The position numbers and the translations under genes are program-made. From an uncultured Bacteroides sp. (lineage in GTDB: Bacteria; Bacteroidota; Bacteroidia; Bacteroidales; Bacteroidaceae), in assembly GCA_944320865.1 (NCBI GenBank), contig CALUJC010000016.1, positions 1 through 64,000 on the forward strand: 64,000 nt of DNA. The letters run 5' to 3'. Positions 36,141 to 46,012 of the stretch are shown here, in pieces. How positions within the stretch are numbered: the first letter of the stretch is position 1; the number at the start of each line of letters is the position of its first letter. The notes under the pieces are model-generated. The model searched no databases and was not told the DNA's origin. It saw only the letters and a list, made by a program, of their open reading frames with translations.

Positions 36141-38672
36141 TTATTTGGACTTCAGCCCGATGCTTGCTTCCTTCAGCCCGTCGGATGCGGCGGAGAGCTT
36201 GATGCTGCCTTTTTTGCCATTGTTCTGCACCACCACGAGGCACTTGCCGTAGAAGGCTTTGCGGTGATTGTCCTTGAAGCGTTCCATGGAGATGGGGCTG
36301 CCGTTGTCCACGCCGGCAATGAAGCCTGCGCCTTCTACCTGGAAGCGGATGTCGTTTTCGACCCAGGGACAGAGGTTGCCGTCCTCATCCAGCACTTCCA
36401 CCGTCACGAAGCTCAGGTCGCGCCCGTCGGCTTGCAGAGTGCTGCGGTCGGGAGTGAGGCGTATTTGGGCAGGCTCGCCGGCAGTATGTATCTCTTGCGT
36501 GGCCACCTCTTTGCCGCCCTTGCGGGATACGGCTTTCACCGTGCCCGGCTCGAAGGCTACGCGCCATGTCACATGAAACTCACCGTCGGCCTTGGTGCGC
36601 ACGCCCTGCGAGTGGCCGTTGACGTACAGCTCCACTTCGTCGGCATTGTTGTAGTAGGCCCACAGGTCGATGGTCTGGCCTTCCTGCCAGTTCCAGTGGG
36701 GGAAGAGGTGCAGCACCGTCTTGTCCGGACGCCACTCGCTCTGATACATATAATATACGTCTTTCGGGAAGCCGGCCAGGTCTACGATACCAAAGTAGCT
36801 GCTGCGTGCCGGCCAGCCGTAGGGAGTAGGCTCGCCGATGTAGTCGAAGCCCGTCCAGATGTATTGCCCGGAGATGAAGGGATTCTGCTTCACCAGCTTC
36901 CAGGTGCCTTCGTGGTAATTGCCCCAGGGCACGTGGCAATTGTCGTAGGAGGAACAGGAGAAAGATTCATCGTAGAAGGGGATGTCCCACCGGGAGGGCC
37001 AGATGAACATCGAGTCGCTGGGCATGCGGTAGTAGCCACGGGTCATGAGGCCGGACACGCTTTCGGTGACAATGAAAGGCTTGCCGGGGAAGTTCTGGGG
37101 CACGCCCATGAACCAGTCGTCGTGGTAGTTGAAGCCAATGATGTCCAACGCGCCGCTGCGGAAGAGGTGATTGTTGGGGTTGGGCTCATTGCACCCGGCG
37201 GTGACGGGACGCGTGGGGTCGAGGGCGCGCACCATATCGGCCAGTTTCTTGGTGAGGAGGGAGTTGACGGACATTTCGCCGTCTTCCTTGGCCAGCATCT
37301 CCTTGCTGTGGCCGAAGTTCAGCACCAGGTTGGCCTCCTCCAGGCTGAGGGTATCGGCCTTTGCGTCGCTCCATTGCTCGAGCACCTCGTTGCCTATGCT
37401 CCAGATGAAGATGGAGGGGTGGTTGCGGTCGCGCACCACGAGGTCGGTGAGGTCGCGTTCGTGCCACTCGTTGAAGTAGCGGGCATAGTCGTGGGCGGTC
37501 TTCTTCTTGCGCCACATGTCGAAGGTTTCATCCATGACGATGAAGCCCATGCGGTCGCACAGGTCGAGCAGCTCGGGGGCAGGCGGATTGTGCGAGCAGC
37601 GAATGCCGTTGCAGCCCATCTCCTTCAATATCTCCAGCTGGCGCTCGATGGCACGGGTGTTGACCGCCGCGCCCAGGCAACCCAGGTCGTGGTGCATGCA
37701 CACGCCGTTTATCTTGACGTGCTGCCCGTTGAGGAAGAAGCCTTTCTGCGCATCAAACTTGAAGGTGCGGATGCCGAAGGGCGTGTGATAGACATCGGTC
37801 ACCTGCCCGTCGGCCAGCACCGTGGTGCGCACGTCGTACAGGTAGGGATTCTCCAGACACCACAGCGTGGGATTGTCGAGGGCAAGCTCTTGCACGGCCT
37901 CTGCCTGGGCATTGGCACCGGCCTGGAGGGTAGAGGCTGTGGCTTGGGCCACGACGTTGCCCTCGGCATCGACCAGCTCGGTGCGGAGCTCCAGGGCGGC
38001 GGGCTGACTGAGGGTGTTGTCCACCGTGGTGCGCACGGTGAGGCGGGCATGGTTCTTGGTCACCTCGTCGGCTGTGATGTGGGTGCCCCACTGTGCCACG
38101 TGTACGGGCTGAAGCTTGCGCAGCCACACGTTGCGATAAATGCCGCAGCCGGAGTACCAGCGCGAGTTGGGCTGCTCGGCGTTGTCCACCCGCACGGCCA
38201 GGACGTTCTCAGCCCCCCACTTGATGTAGGGCGTGAGGTCGTAGCTGAAGGAGATGTATCCGTAGGGACGGGTGCCCAGCTCGTGGCCGTTGATGTAGAC
38301 GGTGCTGTTCATGTACACGCCGTCGAAGTCTATGTAGAAGCGCAGGCCCTCGTCGGCCTTGTCGGCGGTGAAGGTCTTGCGATACCAGCCCACGCCTCCG
38401 GGCAGTGCGCCTCCGCCCGTGCCCGAGGGGTTCTCGCGGGAGAAGTCGCCCTCGATGGCCCAGTCGTGGGGCAAGTTGAGGCGACGCCACGAGGAGTCGT
38501 CGTAGGTGGGAGCGGCAGCGTCGGCCACATCGCCCAACTGGAAGGTCCAGTCGGCGGTGAAGTCCTGACGGCGATTGTCCTCCTGTCCGGAGGGGCCGGA
38601 GGAAGGGCTGCATGCGCCTACCGCGAGCAGCAGGGCCAGGGCGGGCGCGGCTAAGATGTGTTTCAGTGTCAT
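36141..38672 (-). CDS. GH2 beta-galactosidase
   Basis: An 843-residue lipoprotein (start MTLKHILAAPALAL at 38672, Cys21). GH2 layout: sugar-binding domain, immunoglobulin-like domain, TIM barrel, then two or more C-terminal beta domains. Acid/base Glu in SIGNEVLEQWS (near 426) and nucleophile Glu in FIVTESVSG (near 535). The barrel signature VCMHHDLGCLG and GIRCSHNPPAPE support beta-galactosidase. In the xyloglucan pathway it takes the galactose from side chains. It lies 267 bp after the GH31 gene, with a tandem palindrome array in the gap. Confidence 0.92.
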   Translation of the reverse strand: MTLKHILAAPALALLLAVGACSPSSGPSGQEDNRRQDFTADWTFQLGDVADAAAPTYDDSSWRRLNLPHDWAIEGDFSRENPSGTGGGALPGGVGWYRKTFTADKADEGLRFYIDFDGVYMNSTVYINGHELGTRPYGYISFSYDLTPYIKWGAENVLAVRVDNAEQPNSRWYSGCGIYRNVWLRKLQPVHVAQWGTHITADEVTKNHARLTVRTTVDNTLSQPAALELRTELVDAEGNVVAQATASTLQAGANAQAEAVQELALDNPTLWCLENPYLYDVRTTVLADGQVTDVYHTPFGIRTFKFDAQKGFFLNGQHVKINGVCMHHDLGCLGAAVNTRAIERQLEILKEMGCNGIRCSHNPPAPELLDLCDRMGFIVMDETFDMWRKKKTAHDYARYFNEWHERDLTDLVVRDRNHPSIFIWSIGNEVLEQWSDAKADTLSLEEANLVLNFGHSKEMLAKEDGEMSVNSLLTKKLADMVRALDPTRPVTAGCNEPNPNNHLFRSGALDIIGFNYHDDWFMGVPQNFPGKPFIVTESVSGLMTRGYYRMPSDSMFIWPSRWDIPFYDESFSCSSYDNCHVPWGNYHEGTWKLVKQNPFISGQYIWTGFDYIGEPTPYGWPARSSYFGIVDLAGFPKDVYYMYQSEWRPDKTVLHLFPHWNWQEGQTIDLWAYYNNADEVELYVNGHSQGVRTKADGEFHVTWRVAFEPGTVKAVSRKGGKEVATQEIHTAGEPAQIRLTPDRSTLQADGRDLSFVTVEVLDEDGNLCPWVENDIRFQVEGAGFIAGVDNGSPISMERFKDNHRKAFYGKCLVVVQNNGKKGSIKLSAASDGLKEASIGLKSK

Positions 38673-38939
38673 AACTGCAAAGGGGTTATTCTGATTATTT
38701 GTAAATGGTTTTCTATATACAAAGAAACCTTCCGGCAAGAGGCGGGGATAAAACCCCTACCCCCGCCAGAAGGCCTTGTAGAGGGGTTGGAAGGTGGCGG
38801 CGGGACAGTATCGACAGTGTCCGACGGAGAGTGTCGATACTGTCGGCCGGACAGTGTCGATAGTGTCGGGCAGACAGTATCGATACTCTCTGCCCTATAC
38901 TTTACCATGTCCCCCAAAGGGGGCATTGTTTGTAAAGCA
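38673..38939. other. GH31-GH2 intergenic region
   Basis: 267 bp, no gene. It contains the four-unit palindrome array (38804-38890) and an AAAGGGGGCATTGTTTGT stretch (38916-38933) that resembles the locus operator motif with two extra bases. No TAnnTTTG in front of GH2. Confidence 0.6.
38804..38890 (+). repeat. Four tandem 18-bp near-palindromes, 23-bp period
   Basis: Units at 38804, 38827, 38850 and 38873, each 18 bp and close to the palindrome GACAGTATCGATACTGTC (for example unit 3, GACAGTGTCGATAGTGTC), separated by 5-bp spacers CGACG, GGCCG and GGGCA. The period is exactly 23 bp. Confidence 0.9.
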
Positions 38940-41822
38940 TTATAACTTCACCGTCTGCGCCTTGCCGTCGTACTTCACCACCGTGCCCTTGGCCTTGAGG
39001 TCGAAGCCCTTGGGCTGGTCTTTGGTGACTTTGACGATGTTGAAGGTGCGCTCCTTCAGCATGCCGGGGAATTCGCCCTGGCGTTCGCCCAGGGTCAGTG
39101 TACCTTCGGCCTCGTTGTAGGCCATGGGTATCATGGCATACTGGCCCTTCTCGTAGTTGTAGTTCACGCCCTCGTCTTCGTAGAGGGTGAAGGCACCGTC
39201 CTGCCCGGCATAGACGTAGAGGGTAATCTCCTCAGCCGGCTTCTCGTCGCTCCACTGCATGTCGGGGCCGTAGGGGATGATGGCGCCCTCGCGCACATAG
39301 AGCGGAATGCGCTCGTAGGGAGCACCCACCTCCAGCTCCTGGCCGCCAGCCACATACTTGCCGGTGTAGAAGTCATACCATCCGCATCCGGCGGGGAAGT
39401 ACATCTGGTGCGTGCGGGCACCATATTCGTAGACAGGAGCCACCATCAGCGCGGGGCCAAACATGTACTGGTCGCCGATGTTGTTCACCCGCGTGTCGGC
39501 GGTGAAGTCCATCACCAGCGGGCGCATGATGGTGTAGTCCTGGAAGTACGTCATGCCTGCCATGGAGTAGATGTAGGGCATGAGGTTGTAGCGCAACTTG
39601 GTGTAGTACACCACGGAGTTGTAGCACGGATGTCCCTGTGGGGCAATGTTCCATATCTCGCGGAAGGGGTACTGCCCGTGTGCACGGAACAGGGGGCAGA
39701 ATGCGCCAAACTGGTACCAGCGCACATTCAGCTCGCGCCACTCCTTGTAGTCGGCATTCTCGCGGCCGGTGTTGTTGTAAAGCTGCTGGCCTGCCACGTA
39801 GCGGTTCTCCACGCAGAAGCCGCCGATGTCCATCGTCCAATAGGGAATGCCGCTCACGGCAAAGTTCAGTCCGGCGGATATCTGTGCCTTCATGTCTTCC
39901 CAACGGGTAGCGATGTCGCCGCTCCAAGTAGCCGTGGAATAGCGTTGCAATCCTGCGAAGCCCGAACGGGTGAGGAGGAACACGCGTTTGTCGGCATCCA
40001 CGCCGCGCTGGCCGTTGTAGATGGCGTCGGCATTCATCAGGGCATAAGCATTGAAGAACTTCTCAGAGGGGCCAAGGGCCGTGGGGCCGCACAGGTCTTT
40101 GCGGTATTGCAGGTCGGTGCAGTCGCGTATGTTCGGCTCGCTGGCATCCATCCACCAGGCATCGATGCCCAGGGGATAATAGTGGTCTTGCATCTGCTTC
40201 CAGAACAATTTCCTTGCTTCGGGGTCGTAGGCATCATAGAAGCCATACGTATAACCGGGGCCTACCCAGTCTTTCAGGCTGTCTTTCACGGACTGCATGT
40301 ACATCCAGCCGTTATCGGCAAACTCTTTGTAATGCTCCGTGGTGGTGTAGAACTTGGGCCATACGGATATCATGATGCGGCCGTTCATCCGGTGAATCTC
40401 GTCCACCATGCCCTTCGGGTCGGGGAAACGTGCCTTGTCGAACTCATGGCAACCCCACGAATCCTGCGGCCAGTGCAGCCAGTCGATGACGATGTTGTCG
40501 ATAGGAATCTGGCGCTTGCGGAACTCCTTTAGGGTGGAGAGCACTTCCTCCTGCGTGTTGTACTTCTCGCGGCTCTGCCAGTAGCCCATGGCCCACTTAG
40601 GCATCACCTGCGACTTGCCCGTCAGGGTGCGGTAGCCGCTTATCACGTCGTCCATGTCCTCGCCATATACAAAGTAGTAGTCTATCTCATTCTGCAACTC
40701 TCCCCACCACGACATCTTGGCGCGCTCTTCATCCGACACAGGGCTCAGCACACGCAGGCCGCAATAGGACACACCGCCATCGGGCTCCCACTCTATCTTG
40801 ACAGGCACGCGCTTGCCGCTCTCCAGGCTGACGGCAAACTTGTAGCTGTTGGGGTTCCAGGCCGTGCGCCAGCGTTCGGGCACAATCAGCTTGCCATCTA
40901 CATACACCTTGGTATAGCCGGCATAGTAGAGGATGAAGTGGAACAGGCCGCTCTGCGAAGGCTCAATCTCGCCCTCATACGTCACGCGGGCACCCATGAA
41001 GGGGAAGTCTTTCGGCAGGTTGACCACACGGCCCATGTCGCCGCGCACCAGGTGCTCGAAGTAAAGGGAATCTTCGCGGCGCACCAGCGTCTCCTTGCCC
41101 GACTTGGCAGAGGGGACATACGTGCCGGTCAGCGCGCCTTCCTTGCCATCCTTGTCATACAGTTTGAACACGTCGCCCAGCTGGGAGTAAGGACGCGCGT
41201 CGCCAAAACGGCACAGGGAGTAGCTGTCCCACAGCACGCCGTAATTCTTGTTGGACACGATGAAAGGCACAGACACCTTAGTATTATATTGGAAGAGCTC
41301 CTCGTTCTTGCCTTTGTAGTTGAACTCGTCGGCCTGGTGCTGGCCCAAGCCGTAATAGCCTTCGTCGTCGCCTGCCGACTCAAAGACCTGGCGCACGCTG
41401 TAGCCCTGCGTGCCTTCCACTTCGCGAGGGGTAAAGGTGCGTCCGCCGGCCTCTTCTGCCAGAATCTGCTTTCCGGCCGCATCGGTAAAGCGCACCTGTC
41501 CGGTAGACTTGGACACCAGCACCCCCACCTGCGAGGTTTTCACTAATACATCATCTCCCTGCTCTGCCACAGTAAAGGGTGTCTGTGACTGTTGGGGCAC
41601 AATAATCAGACTTTTCTCGGTCGAGAACTCTTTTTCCGGCGTAGCCGATACATGGATGAGCTTTTCGCCCATCACTTCCACACGTACTTTACGCACATCG
41701 GTAGGTTGCTGCTGGCTTAATGTCACCACAACACCTTTGTCGGTTTTCTGATAGCCGCTTCCGGCACAAGCCGCAAGTGCCAATCCGACGAACAAACAAG
41801 CTGAAGTGTTTTTCAGATTCAT
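38940..41822 (-). CDS. GH31 alpha-xylosidase (PA14-containing)
   Basis: A 960-residue lipoprotein (Cys19 in LAACAG). The GH31 domain is interrupted near residues 235-365 by a PA14-like module (LFHFILYYAGYTKVYVDGKL), the same layout as the B. ovatus xyloglucan alpha-xylosidase. Nucleophile Asp in WWMDASEPNI (near 558) and acid/base Asp in WSGDIATRWEDM (near 634). It removes xylose from the non-reducing end of xylogluco-oligosaccharides. A candidate HTCS operator lies about 120 bp upstream, overlapping the HTCS stop codon. Confidence 0.9.
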   Translation of the reverse strand: MNLKNTSACLFVGLALAACAGSGYQKTDKGVVVTLSQQQPTDVRKVRVEVMGEKLIHVSATPEKEFSTEKSLIIVPQQSQTPFTVAEQGDDVLVKTSQVGVLVSKSTGQVRFTDAAGKQILAEEAGGRTFTPREVEGTQGYSVRQVFESAGDDEGYYGLGQHQADEFNYKGKNEELFQYNTKVSVPFIVSNKNYGVLWDSYSLCRFGDARPYSQLGDVFKLYDKDGKEGALTGTYVPSAKSGKETLVRREDSLYFEHLVRGDMGRVVNLPKDFPFMGARVTYEGEIEPSQSGLFHFILYYAGYTKVYVDGKLIVPERWRTAWNPNSYKFAVSLESGKRVPVKIEWEPDGGVSYCGLRVLSPVSDEERAKMSWWGELQNEIDYYFVYGEDMDDVISGYRTLTGKSQVMPKWAMGYWQSREKYNTQEEVLSTLKEFRKRQIPIDNIVIDWLHWPQDSWGCHEFDKARFPDPKGMVDEIHRMNGRIMISVWPKFYTTTEHYKEFADNGWMYMQSVKDSLKDWVGPGYTYGFYDAYDPEARKLFWKQMQDHYYPLGIDAWWMDASEPNIRDCTDLQYRKDLCGPTALGPSEKFFNAYALMNADAIYNGQRGVDADKRVFLLTRSGFAGLQRYSTATWSGDIATRWEDMKAQISAGLNFAVSGIPYWTMDIGGFCVENRYVAGQQLYNNTGRENADYKEWRELNVRWYQFGAFCPLFRAHGQYPFREIWNIAPQGHPCYNSVVYYTKLRYNLMPYIYSMAGMTYFQDYTIMRPLVMDFTADTRVNNIGDQYMFGPALMVAPVYEYGARTHQMYFPAGCGWYDFYTGKYVAGGQELEVGAPYERIPLYVREGAIIPYGPDMQWSDEKPAEEITLYVYAGQDGAFTLYEDEGVNYNYEKGQYAMIPMAYNEAEGTLTLGERQGEFPGMLKERTFNIVKVTKDQPKGFDLKAKGTVVKYDGKAQTVKL

Positions 41823-41903
41823 ATTGCTTTAATTTTAAGAATGTTTCAACGGTGTAAAATTAAGAAATCTTTCCCGGAAAAATCCCCCTTCAATGTTGAT
41901 ACG

Positions 41904-41960
41904 AAAGGGGCTTTTTGATTTAATGCCGGATAAAATGTTTCACTAAAGGGTATTGTTTGT
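41904..41960 (-). promoter_or_regulatory. Candidate HTCS operator upstream of GH31
   Basis: On the plus strand AAAGGGTATTGTTTGT (41945-41960) differs in two positions from the identical motif before GH5 and susC. A second, weaker AAAGGGGCTTTTTGAT site (41904-41919) lies 41 bp closer to the gene. No TAnnTTTG is evident. Confidence 0.5.
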
Positions 41961-44900
41961 CATTTGCCTTCTCTTTCCTGGTAAACAGAGGGCAAAACGC
42001 CAAATTCATCCTTGAAATACTTGCTGAAGTATTTCGGATTGTTGAAGCCCAGTTGGTAGGCAATTTCCGACACATTCTGCTGGCTTTCGCGCAACAATTG
42101 GGCTGCCCTTTTCAGCCGGATAACCCGGATAAATTCAATAGGCGTCTTACCGGTAATCTGCAACAGTTTCTTATACAGATGCGCACGGCTCATACCCAGT
42201 TCATGGCTCAGTTCTTCTACCGACAAATCGCTGCGGGCTATGTTCTTTTCCACATACTTGATGGCATCGCCTATCAGTTTTTCGTCCAACGAAGTAATAA
42301 CAATCTCACTGGGTTCCGGGTCGATGTAACCATGTGACCTGTGACGGCTGCTCAAGTCTATGAGCTTGCGCATTCGCAACACCAGGACTTCCATATTGAA
42401 AGGTTTGGTCACATAGTCATCCGCCCCGATGGTCAATCCTTCCACCTTGTTCTCTACCGACTGCTTGGCAGTAAGCAACACGAAGGGGATATCGGCCGTT
42501 TTCTTGTCCGCCTTAACCCTGCGGCACAATTCATTGCCATCCATCACAGGCATCATCAAGTCGCTGACAATCAAATCCGGTTTTACTTCGGGAATCATCT
42601 TCAGCGCTTCCTCACCGTTCGTGGCTACCCTGACTGTAAAATACAAACTCAAGCTATCCGACATAAACGCCAAGAAGTCACCGCTATCATCCACTACCAG
42701 CACTACAGGCTTCTTCCCGTCCCCTTCATCTGCCTTCTCCGACGACGATTGCGCCCCATCCAAGGCCAAAGCATCTTCTTCTGCCGCTTCTGCCGACAAG
42801 GGAGTAGCCACACTCACCGCCGAATGCTTCACCGGGAGGTCTACCACAAATACAGAACCTCCGCCGGCATTGTCAAATACCTGCACAGCTCCGCCGTGCA
42901 ACGCCACATAGTCATGCACAAGGCTCAACCCTATACCGCTTCCGCCGGAAGCAGTGGCACCACCTTCTTGTCCGGCCTGGTAGAAGCGTTCAAAAACATG
43001 CTGCTTATCTTCATCCTTAATGCCTATGCCCGTATCGGCTATTTTTATTTCCAATGTTTCAGGAGAGCCTTCCAACACTTCCAACGACACATCTACCTTG
43101 CCGCCTGCGGGAGTAAACTTAAAGGCATTGGACAGCAGGTTCATGACCACCTTTCCTACCTTGTCTTCATCGAACGACATTTCCAATGAATCGACGGCCG
43201 AAAAGAATGTCAAGCGAACATCCTTCTTGTCGGACAACATCAGGAAGGAATTGCAAATGTTATGTATGTATGGCACGATGTCTCCTTCCGACAGGTTCAG
43301 ATGAAGGCCGGCCATTTCATTCTTGCGGAAATCGAGCAGCTGGTTCACCAGATACAGCAACCGCAGGGCGTTGCGGTGCATCAGTTTCAGGCGGTCGGCC
43401 GCCTTTCCGTCCTTTGTTTCCTTTATCATGCTCTCCAGCGGGGAGATAATCAGGGTGAGCGGCGTGCGCAGCTCGTGGCTGACGTTGGTGAAAAAGCGGA
43501 ACTTCATCTGGTTCAGCTCTTCCGTCCGCCTGGCCTCTTCCTCCATGTGGCGGATGCGCCACTTGTTGCGCTCGCGCCGTTTCACCACCACGAGCCCGCA
43601 GAACAGTGCCCCCGCAATGAGCACCGCATAGCAGGCATAGGCCCAGGGCGTCTGCCAGAAGGGAGGCCTGATTACAATCTTCAGCCGCGCCTCCTCGGTG
43701 CCGGCATAGCCGTCGCTGTTTACGGCCTTTATCCGCAGCACGTAGGTGCCCGGTGCCAGGTTGGTGTAGGTCAGCTGCCGTATGTCGGGCAAACTAGTCA
43801 GCCAGTCTTCGTCAAAGCCCTCCAGCTTGTAGGCATAGCTGGTCTTTTCGGGCAGCACGTAGTTGTCCGACGCAAACGACACGGTGAAGACATTCTGCTT
43901 ATAGTCGAGCACCAGTTCTTCTGTTTGGTTCAATGCCTTGCCGAGCACAACGCGCCCACCGTATTCCTTGCCCACGCCGACTTCTTCATTGAACAGGCGC
44001 AGGCCGCAGAACATGACCTTAGGCAGGGCAAGGTTGTACTTGATGTCGTCCGGGCGGAAGCTGTTCACGCCATACATGCCGCCCACCAGGATTTCCCCAC
44101 CGGCCAGACGCTTCATGGAGCGCTGGTTGAAGTCGCTGCTCTGCAAGCCGTCCTTGTCCGTGTACGAACGGCAATGGAAAGCCAGGCCGCCGTCCCCGGC
44201 ATCCGCCGTCAGGACCACATTGACCAGCTCTCCGCCCACCGTCACCCAGATGCCTTGCCCGGCATCTTCCACAATGCCCAGCACAAACGGCTTGGAGTAG
44301 TCGGGATTCAGCGGCACATCGTACGCACGCCCCAGGCGGGAGTCATACACCTTCAGCCCCTCGCGCGTGGCGACCCACAGGTAGCCGCGGCTGTCTTCGT
44401 AGACCTGGATGATGTTCAGACCGGCAAAGCACTTCTCGCCGGTGGCGCCTATGGTGAAATCTGTTATCTTATGGGTGGTCATGTCCATGACGGACATGCC
44501 GTAGGAGGTGCCTATCAGCAGCCGGTTGTCCGCAGCCAGACACATCGACATCACGTGATCCGACAGCAGGCCCGAGTTGGCCGAGGTATAGGTGGTGAAC
44601 ACGCCCGTCTCCGGATTCAGGCATTGCAGGCCTCCGCCCAATGTGCCTATCCAGAGGTTGCCGTCGCGGCCTTCCACCAGCGACCACACGTTGTCGTTGG
44701 CCAGCGCATGGGGCTTGCCCGCCTCGTGGCGGTAGTGGGTGAAGCGGGTGCCGTCGTAGCAGTCCAGCCCTCCCCAGTAGGTACCTATCCACAGCCGGTG
44801 CTTGCTGTCGCGCAGCAGGCTCACAATCACGTCGGCTGAGACGGAACGACTGCCTTGCCCCGCCGTAAACGTCTGCCGCCGGCCCGTGCGCATGTCCCAA

Positions 44901-46012
44901 CGCATCAGGCCCGCGCCGTTCGTGCCCAGCCACAGCGCGCCGTTGCTGCCCTCTTCTATGCAGTTCACGTCGCCCACATCGTGCATGCCGAACTTGAAGA
45001 TGCTTTCGTTGTAGTAAGACACGCCCTTCTTGTATAGCCCCACCCACATGGTGCCGGCTTCGTCTTCGTAGAGCGCGGTCACGGTGTTGTTGGGCAAGGA
45101 GCGCGAGTTGTCCGGGTCGTTTTTCAGCACTTGCCGAGTCGTGCCGTCTTCCACGATGCTGATGCCGTTCTGGTCGTGTCCTATCCAGATGCGCCCGTAC
45201 TTGTCCTGCGCCACGGCCCGCACCACGTCGAAGTGGCCCTGGCGCGGCGCTCGCATCAGCCATTGGTTGGTGGCCGGGCAGTACACCCACATGCCCGTCA
45301 CGCCGTAAATCCAGATGCGCCCTTCGCGGTCGGCAAAAAGGTCGTAAACATTATGCTGTTCCTCGCCCACGTCGCGGGCGATGCCGTCCGTTGTCCACCG
45401 CACATTCAGGTTCTGCTTGTCCACACAGGTCAGCACGCCGTTCCAGTAGGCCAGCACTATCCCGTCCGCGCACTCGGTCATGTTCTCAATGCCCGCCTCG
45501 CCGGGGCGGCCGGCAGGCACGGGCGCGATGACGGGTTCCTGCTCCCCGTCGCGGTAGCGGTAAACCCCCTGCCCGGCCACGTAGGCCCAATAGGTCATCT
45601 CGCTGTCTATGAAGATGCGCGACAAGGTGCCCGAGATGCCCGCCTTCCACAGCCTGCCCTCGAGGTCGTTGTCGAAGCTGTCCGTCGCAGGGCAGTAGAT
45701 GCTGTAGCCCGAGCCGGTGCGTATCCACAGCTGTCCGTGGCGGTCTTCCTGTATGCCCGCCACGTAGTTGTCGGGCAGGGAGTTCGGGTTTCCGCTCTGG
45801 TTGCGATAGACTTTCACCTCATAACCATCATACCGGTTCAGCCCCGATGCCGTGCCGAACCACATGAACCCTTTCGTGTCCCGGTGGATGGCGGTAACCT
45901 GGTTGTTGGACAACCCGTCTTTCGCTTCCAAATGCTTGAACATATAGTCTTGAGCCAACGCCGGAAGCCCTATCGTGAGAAACAACAAGAGAAGCCAAGG
46001 ATGTATTTTCAT
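41960..46012 (-). CDS. Hybrid two-component system regulator (HTCS)
   Basis: A 1350-residue regulator starting MKIHPWLLLLFLTIG at 46012 (signal peptide). Periplasmic part: two seven-bladed propellers of Reg_prop repeats (such as FMWFGTASGLNRYDG, LWIGTLGGGLQCL) to about 700, then a Y_Y_Y domain (700-775). A membrane helix (789-812) leads to a histidine kinase (FFTNVSHELRTP, His near 846), HATPase, a receiver (Asp near 1152 in IVSDLMMPVMDG) and a C-terminal AraC HTH. The usual sensor of PULs: it binds an oligosaccharide and activates transcription. It should control this locus; the shared 15-mer is the best candidate binding site. Confidence 0.95.
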   Translation of the reverse strand: MKIHPWLLLLFLTIGLPALAQDYMFKHLEAKDGLSNNQVTAIHRDTKGFMWFGTASGLNRYDGYEVKVYRNQSGNPNSLPDNYVAGIQEDRHGQLWIRTGSGYSIYCPATDSFDNDLEGRLWKAGISGTLSRIFIDSEMTYWAYVAGQGVYRYRDGEQEPVIAPVPAGRPGEAGIENMTECADGIVLAYWNGVLTCVDKQNLNVRWTTDGIARDVGEEQHNVYDLFADREGRIWIYGVTGMWVYCPATNQWLMRAPRQGHFDVVRAVAQDKYGRIWIGHDQNGISIVEDGTTRQVLKNDPDNSRSLPNNTVTALYEDEAGTMWVGLYKKGVSYYNESIFKFGMHDVGDVNCIEEGSNGALWLGTNGAGLMRWDMRTGRRQTFTAGQGSRSVSADVIVSLLRDSKHRLWIGTYWGGLDCYDGTRFTHYRHEAGKPHALANDNVWSLVEGRDGNLWIGTLGGGLQCLNPETGVFTTYTSANSGLLSDHVMSMCLAADNRLLIGTSYGMSVMDMTTHKITDFTIGATGEKCFAGLNIIQVYEDSRGYLWVATREGLKVYDSRLGRAYDVPLNPDYSKPFVLGIVEDAGQGIWVTVGGELVNVVLTADAGDGGLAFHCRSYTDKDGLQSSDFNQRSMKRLAGGEILVGGMYGVNSFRPDDIKYNLALPKVMFCGLRLFNEEVGVGKEYGGRVVLGKALNQTEELVLDYKQNVFTVSFASDNYVLPEKTSYAYKLEGFDEDWLTSLPDIRQLTYTNLAPGTYVLRIKAVNSDGYAGTEEARLKIVIRPPFWQTPWAYACYAVLIAGALFCGLVVVKRRERNKWRIRHMEEEARRTEELNQMKFRFFTNVSHELRTPLTLIISPLESMIKETKDGKAADRLKLMHRNALRLLYLVNQLLDFRKNEMAGLHLNLSEGDIVPYIHNICNSFLMLSDKKDVRLTFFSAVDSLEMSFDEDKVGKVVMNLLSNAFKFTPAGGKVDVSLEVLEGSPETLEIKIADTGIGIKDEDKQHVFERFYQAGQEGGATASGGSGIGLSLVHDYVALHGGAVQVFDNAGGGSVFVVDLPVKHSAVSVATPLSAEAAEEDALALDGAQSSSEKADEGDGKKPVVLVVDDSGDFLAFMSDSLSLYFTVRVATNGEEALKMIPEVKPDLIVSDLMMPVMDGNELCRRVKADKKTADIPFVLLTAKQSVENKVEGLTIGADDYVTKPFNMEVLVLRMRKLIDLSSRHRSHGYIDPEPSEIVITSLDEKLIGDAIKYVEKNIARSDLSVEELSHELGMSRAHLYKKLLQITGKTPIEFIRVIRLKRAAQLLRESQQNVSEIAYQLGFNNPKYFSKYFKDEFGVLPSVYQEREGK

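Noticed and set aside
36264-38654. 796-codon plus-strand frame opposite GH2
   Set aside because: Mirror of a GC-rich gene whose minus-strand product has clear GH2 motifs. The same holds for long antisense frames over the GH95, GH31, HTCS, susD and susC genes.
38804-38890. CRISPR array
   Set aside because: The units are themselves palindromes, with 5-bp spacers and a 23-bp period; too short and without cas genes.
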